64,000 nucleotides of DNA from Anaerolineae bacterium (GTDB lineage Bacteria; Chloroflexota; Anaerolineae; Aggregatilineales; J027), in contig JAIOHL010000169.1 in NCBI GenBank assembly GCA_019913005.1, positions 59,778 through 123,777 of the forward strand, given 5' to 3'. Position numbers and translations under genes: made by a program. Shown piece after piece: positions 63,750-64,000 of this stretch (the stretch's first letter is position 1; each line of letters starts with the position of its first letter). Under the pieces are notes generated by a model. That model was not told the DNA's origin, made no database searches, and saw only the letters and a list, made by a program, of their open reading frames with translations.

Positions 63750-63917
63750 TTAGGGGATGTACCGCAAGACAAGGGAATAGACGTTGGGGATAGCAAAAGT
63801 AGCTATGCTAACGAATGACAAATCAGGAGGCAACAGACGCACGTAGTTGAGGCATAGGGATGCACAACGGAATTTAGTGTCTGTGACCGACTGGTGGAGC
63901 ACCGAGTCGGTTTTTTG
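63750..63917 (+). ncRNA. possible small structured RNA or leader at the window end
   Basis: After the last gene a gene-free stretch has a promoter-like TTGCGC, 17-bp spacer, TAAATT (~63722-63750), paired ACAGAC/GTCTGT arms enclosing GCAT-AGGG-ATGC, and a terminator. No known RNA family is recognised. It may be a small RNA or the leader of a gene beyond the window. Confidence 0.35.
63886..63916 (+). terminator. Rho-independent terminator
   Basis: ACCGACT pairs with AGTCGGT, with an inner GGTG-GAG-CACC stem, followed by six T. It ends the candidate small RNA or reads as a leader attenuator. Confidence 0.8.
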
Positions 63918-64000
63918 TTGCGGAGCACCTTAACAATCGATGCGTGACCTGAAAAGGTCGAAGAAACGACAGAATGAAGGACGATGAAAATCCTTTGAAA

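Noticed and set aside
63886..63916. Resemblance of GCACCGAGTCGGTTTTTT to the tail of a Cas9 tracrRNA
   Set aside because: It is only a terminator hairpin; there is no cas gene, repeat array or anti-repeat nearby.
1..64000. tRNA or rRNA genes, including a tRNA as integration site
   Set aside because: No TTCGA-type T-loop with matching stems was found; the boundary is clearly in comM.

Overview
The window reads as two pieces joined at about position 45,020. Positions 1 to ~45,020 are the right-hand part of a large integrative and probably conjugative element; its left end lies outside the window. Positions ~45,020 to 64,000 are host chromosome. The join falls inside comM: a large serine recombinase gene runs up to the junction, and the comM N-terminus on the other side stops at its conserved PFRAPHHTIS stretch. 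The host genes (EtfAB plus acyl-CoA dehydrogenase, a CoA-transferase, a GAF-rich histidine kinase, single-TM TPR proteins, secreted LamG-like proteins, and a 7TM-HD/YbeY/DgkA cluster) and many single-TM or SH3b extracellular proteins suggest a Chloroflexota bacterium, perhaps Anaerolineae. That is an inference from gene style, not a placement by marker genes.

Element layout. 0-5 kb: maintenance and transfer genes, namely the 3' part of a coupling-type ATPase, a ribbon-helix-helix protein, ParA, a likely centromere-binding partner with a cluster of GCAAG repeats, and a small TOTE-type primase with a CHC2 zinc finger. 6-8.1 kb: a membrane FGE-like protein, then a ~700-nt gene-free stretch packed with perfect and long-range inverted repeats that looks like a large structured RNA. 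8.1-17.9 kb: cargo bounded by two DUF2958 genes, with a restriction-like trio (SPPY methyltransferase, a protein ending in a transposase-like domain, DUF262-HNH nuclease), a BTAD regulator, a STAND-type NTPase and an antitoxin/PIN operon. 18-22.8 kb: an AT-rich module with MauE-like, thioredoxin-like, S26 signal peptidase, a 10-cysteine small protein and an ABC exporter; it looks like a maturation and export system for a multi-disulfide peptide. 23-26.6 kb: LysM/M23 hydrolase, an XRE regulator with a palindromic operator, and a tyrosine recombinase.

26.6-34.9 kb: a ubiquitin-like conjugation locus (Ubl, E2-like, JAB-E1 fusion, a helical protein and an HNH-like protein on the minus strand) transcribed away from an XRE/ImmA regulator pair; the two promoters share one palindrome. 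The last two genes are separated by nested insertion sequences: an ISL3 element (8-bp duplication AGTTTTTG) inside the terminal repeat of an IS3-family element (4-bp duplication AGAC). 35-41 kb: NUDIX-like, DedA/VTT, membrane, radical SAM and secreted SH3b genes; a ~4.5 kb part of this is flanked by ~58-bp direct repeats. 41-45 kb: XRE regulator, membrane-anchored beta-propeller protein, a small ORF and the serine recombinase.

The chromosome side is ordinary: CoA-transferase, UbiA prenyltransferase, sensor kinase, EtfAB/acyl-CoA dehydrogenase, response regulator, TPR and LamG-like proteins, YqeY, PgpH-type HD phosphohydrolase, YbeY, DgkA and a glycosidase-like protein, ending in a possible small structured RNA with a clear terminator. 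The most promising leads are the Ubl locus with its shared operator, the Cys-rich peptide module, the structured RNA and the restriction-like trio.
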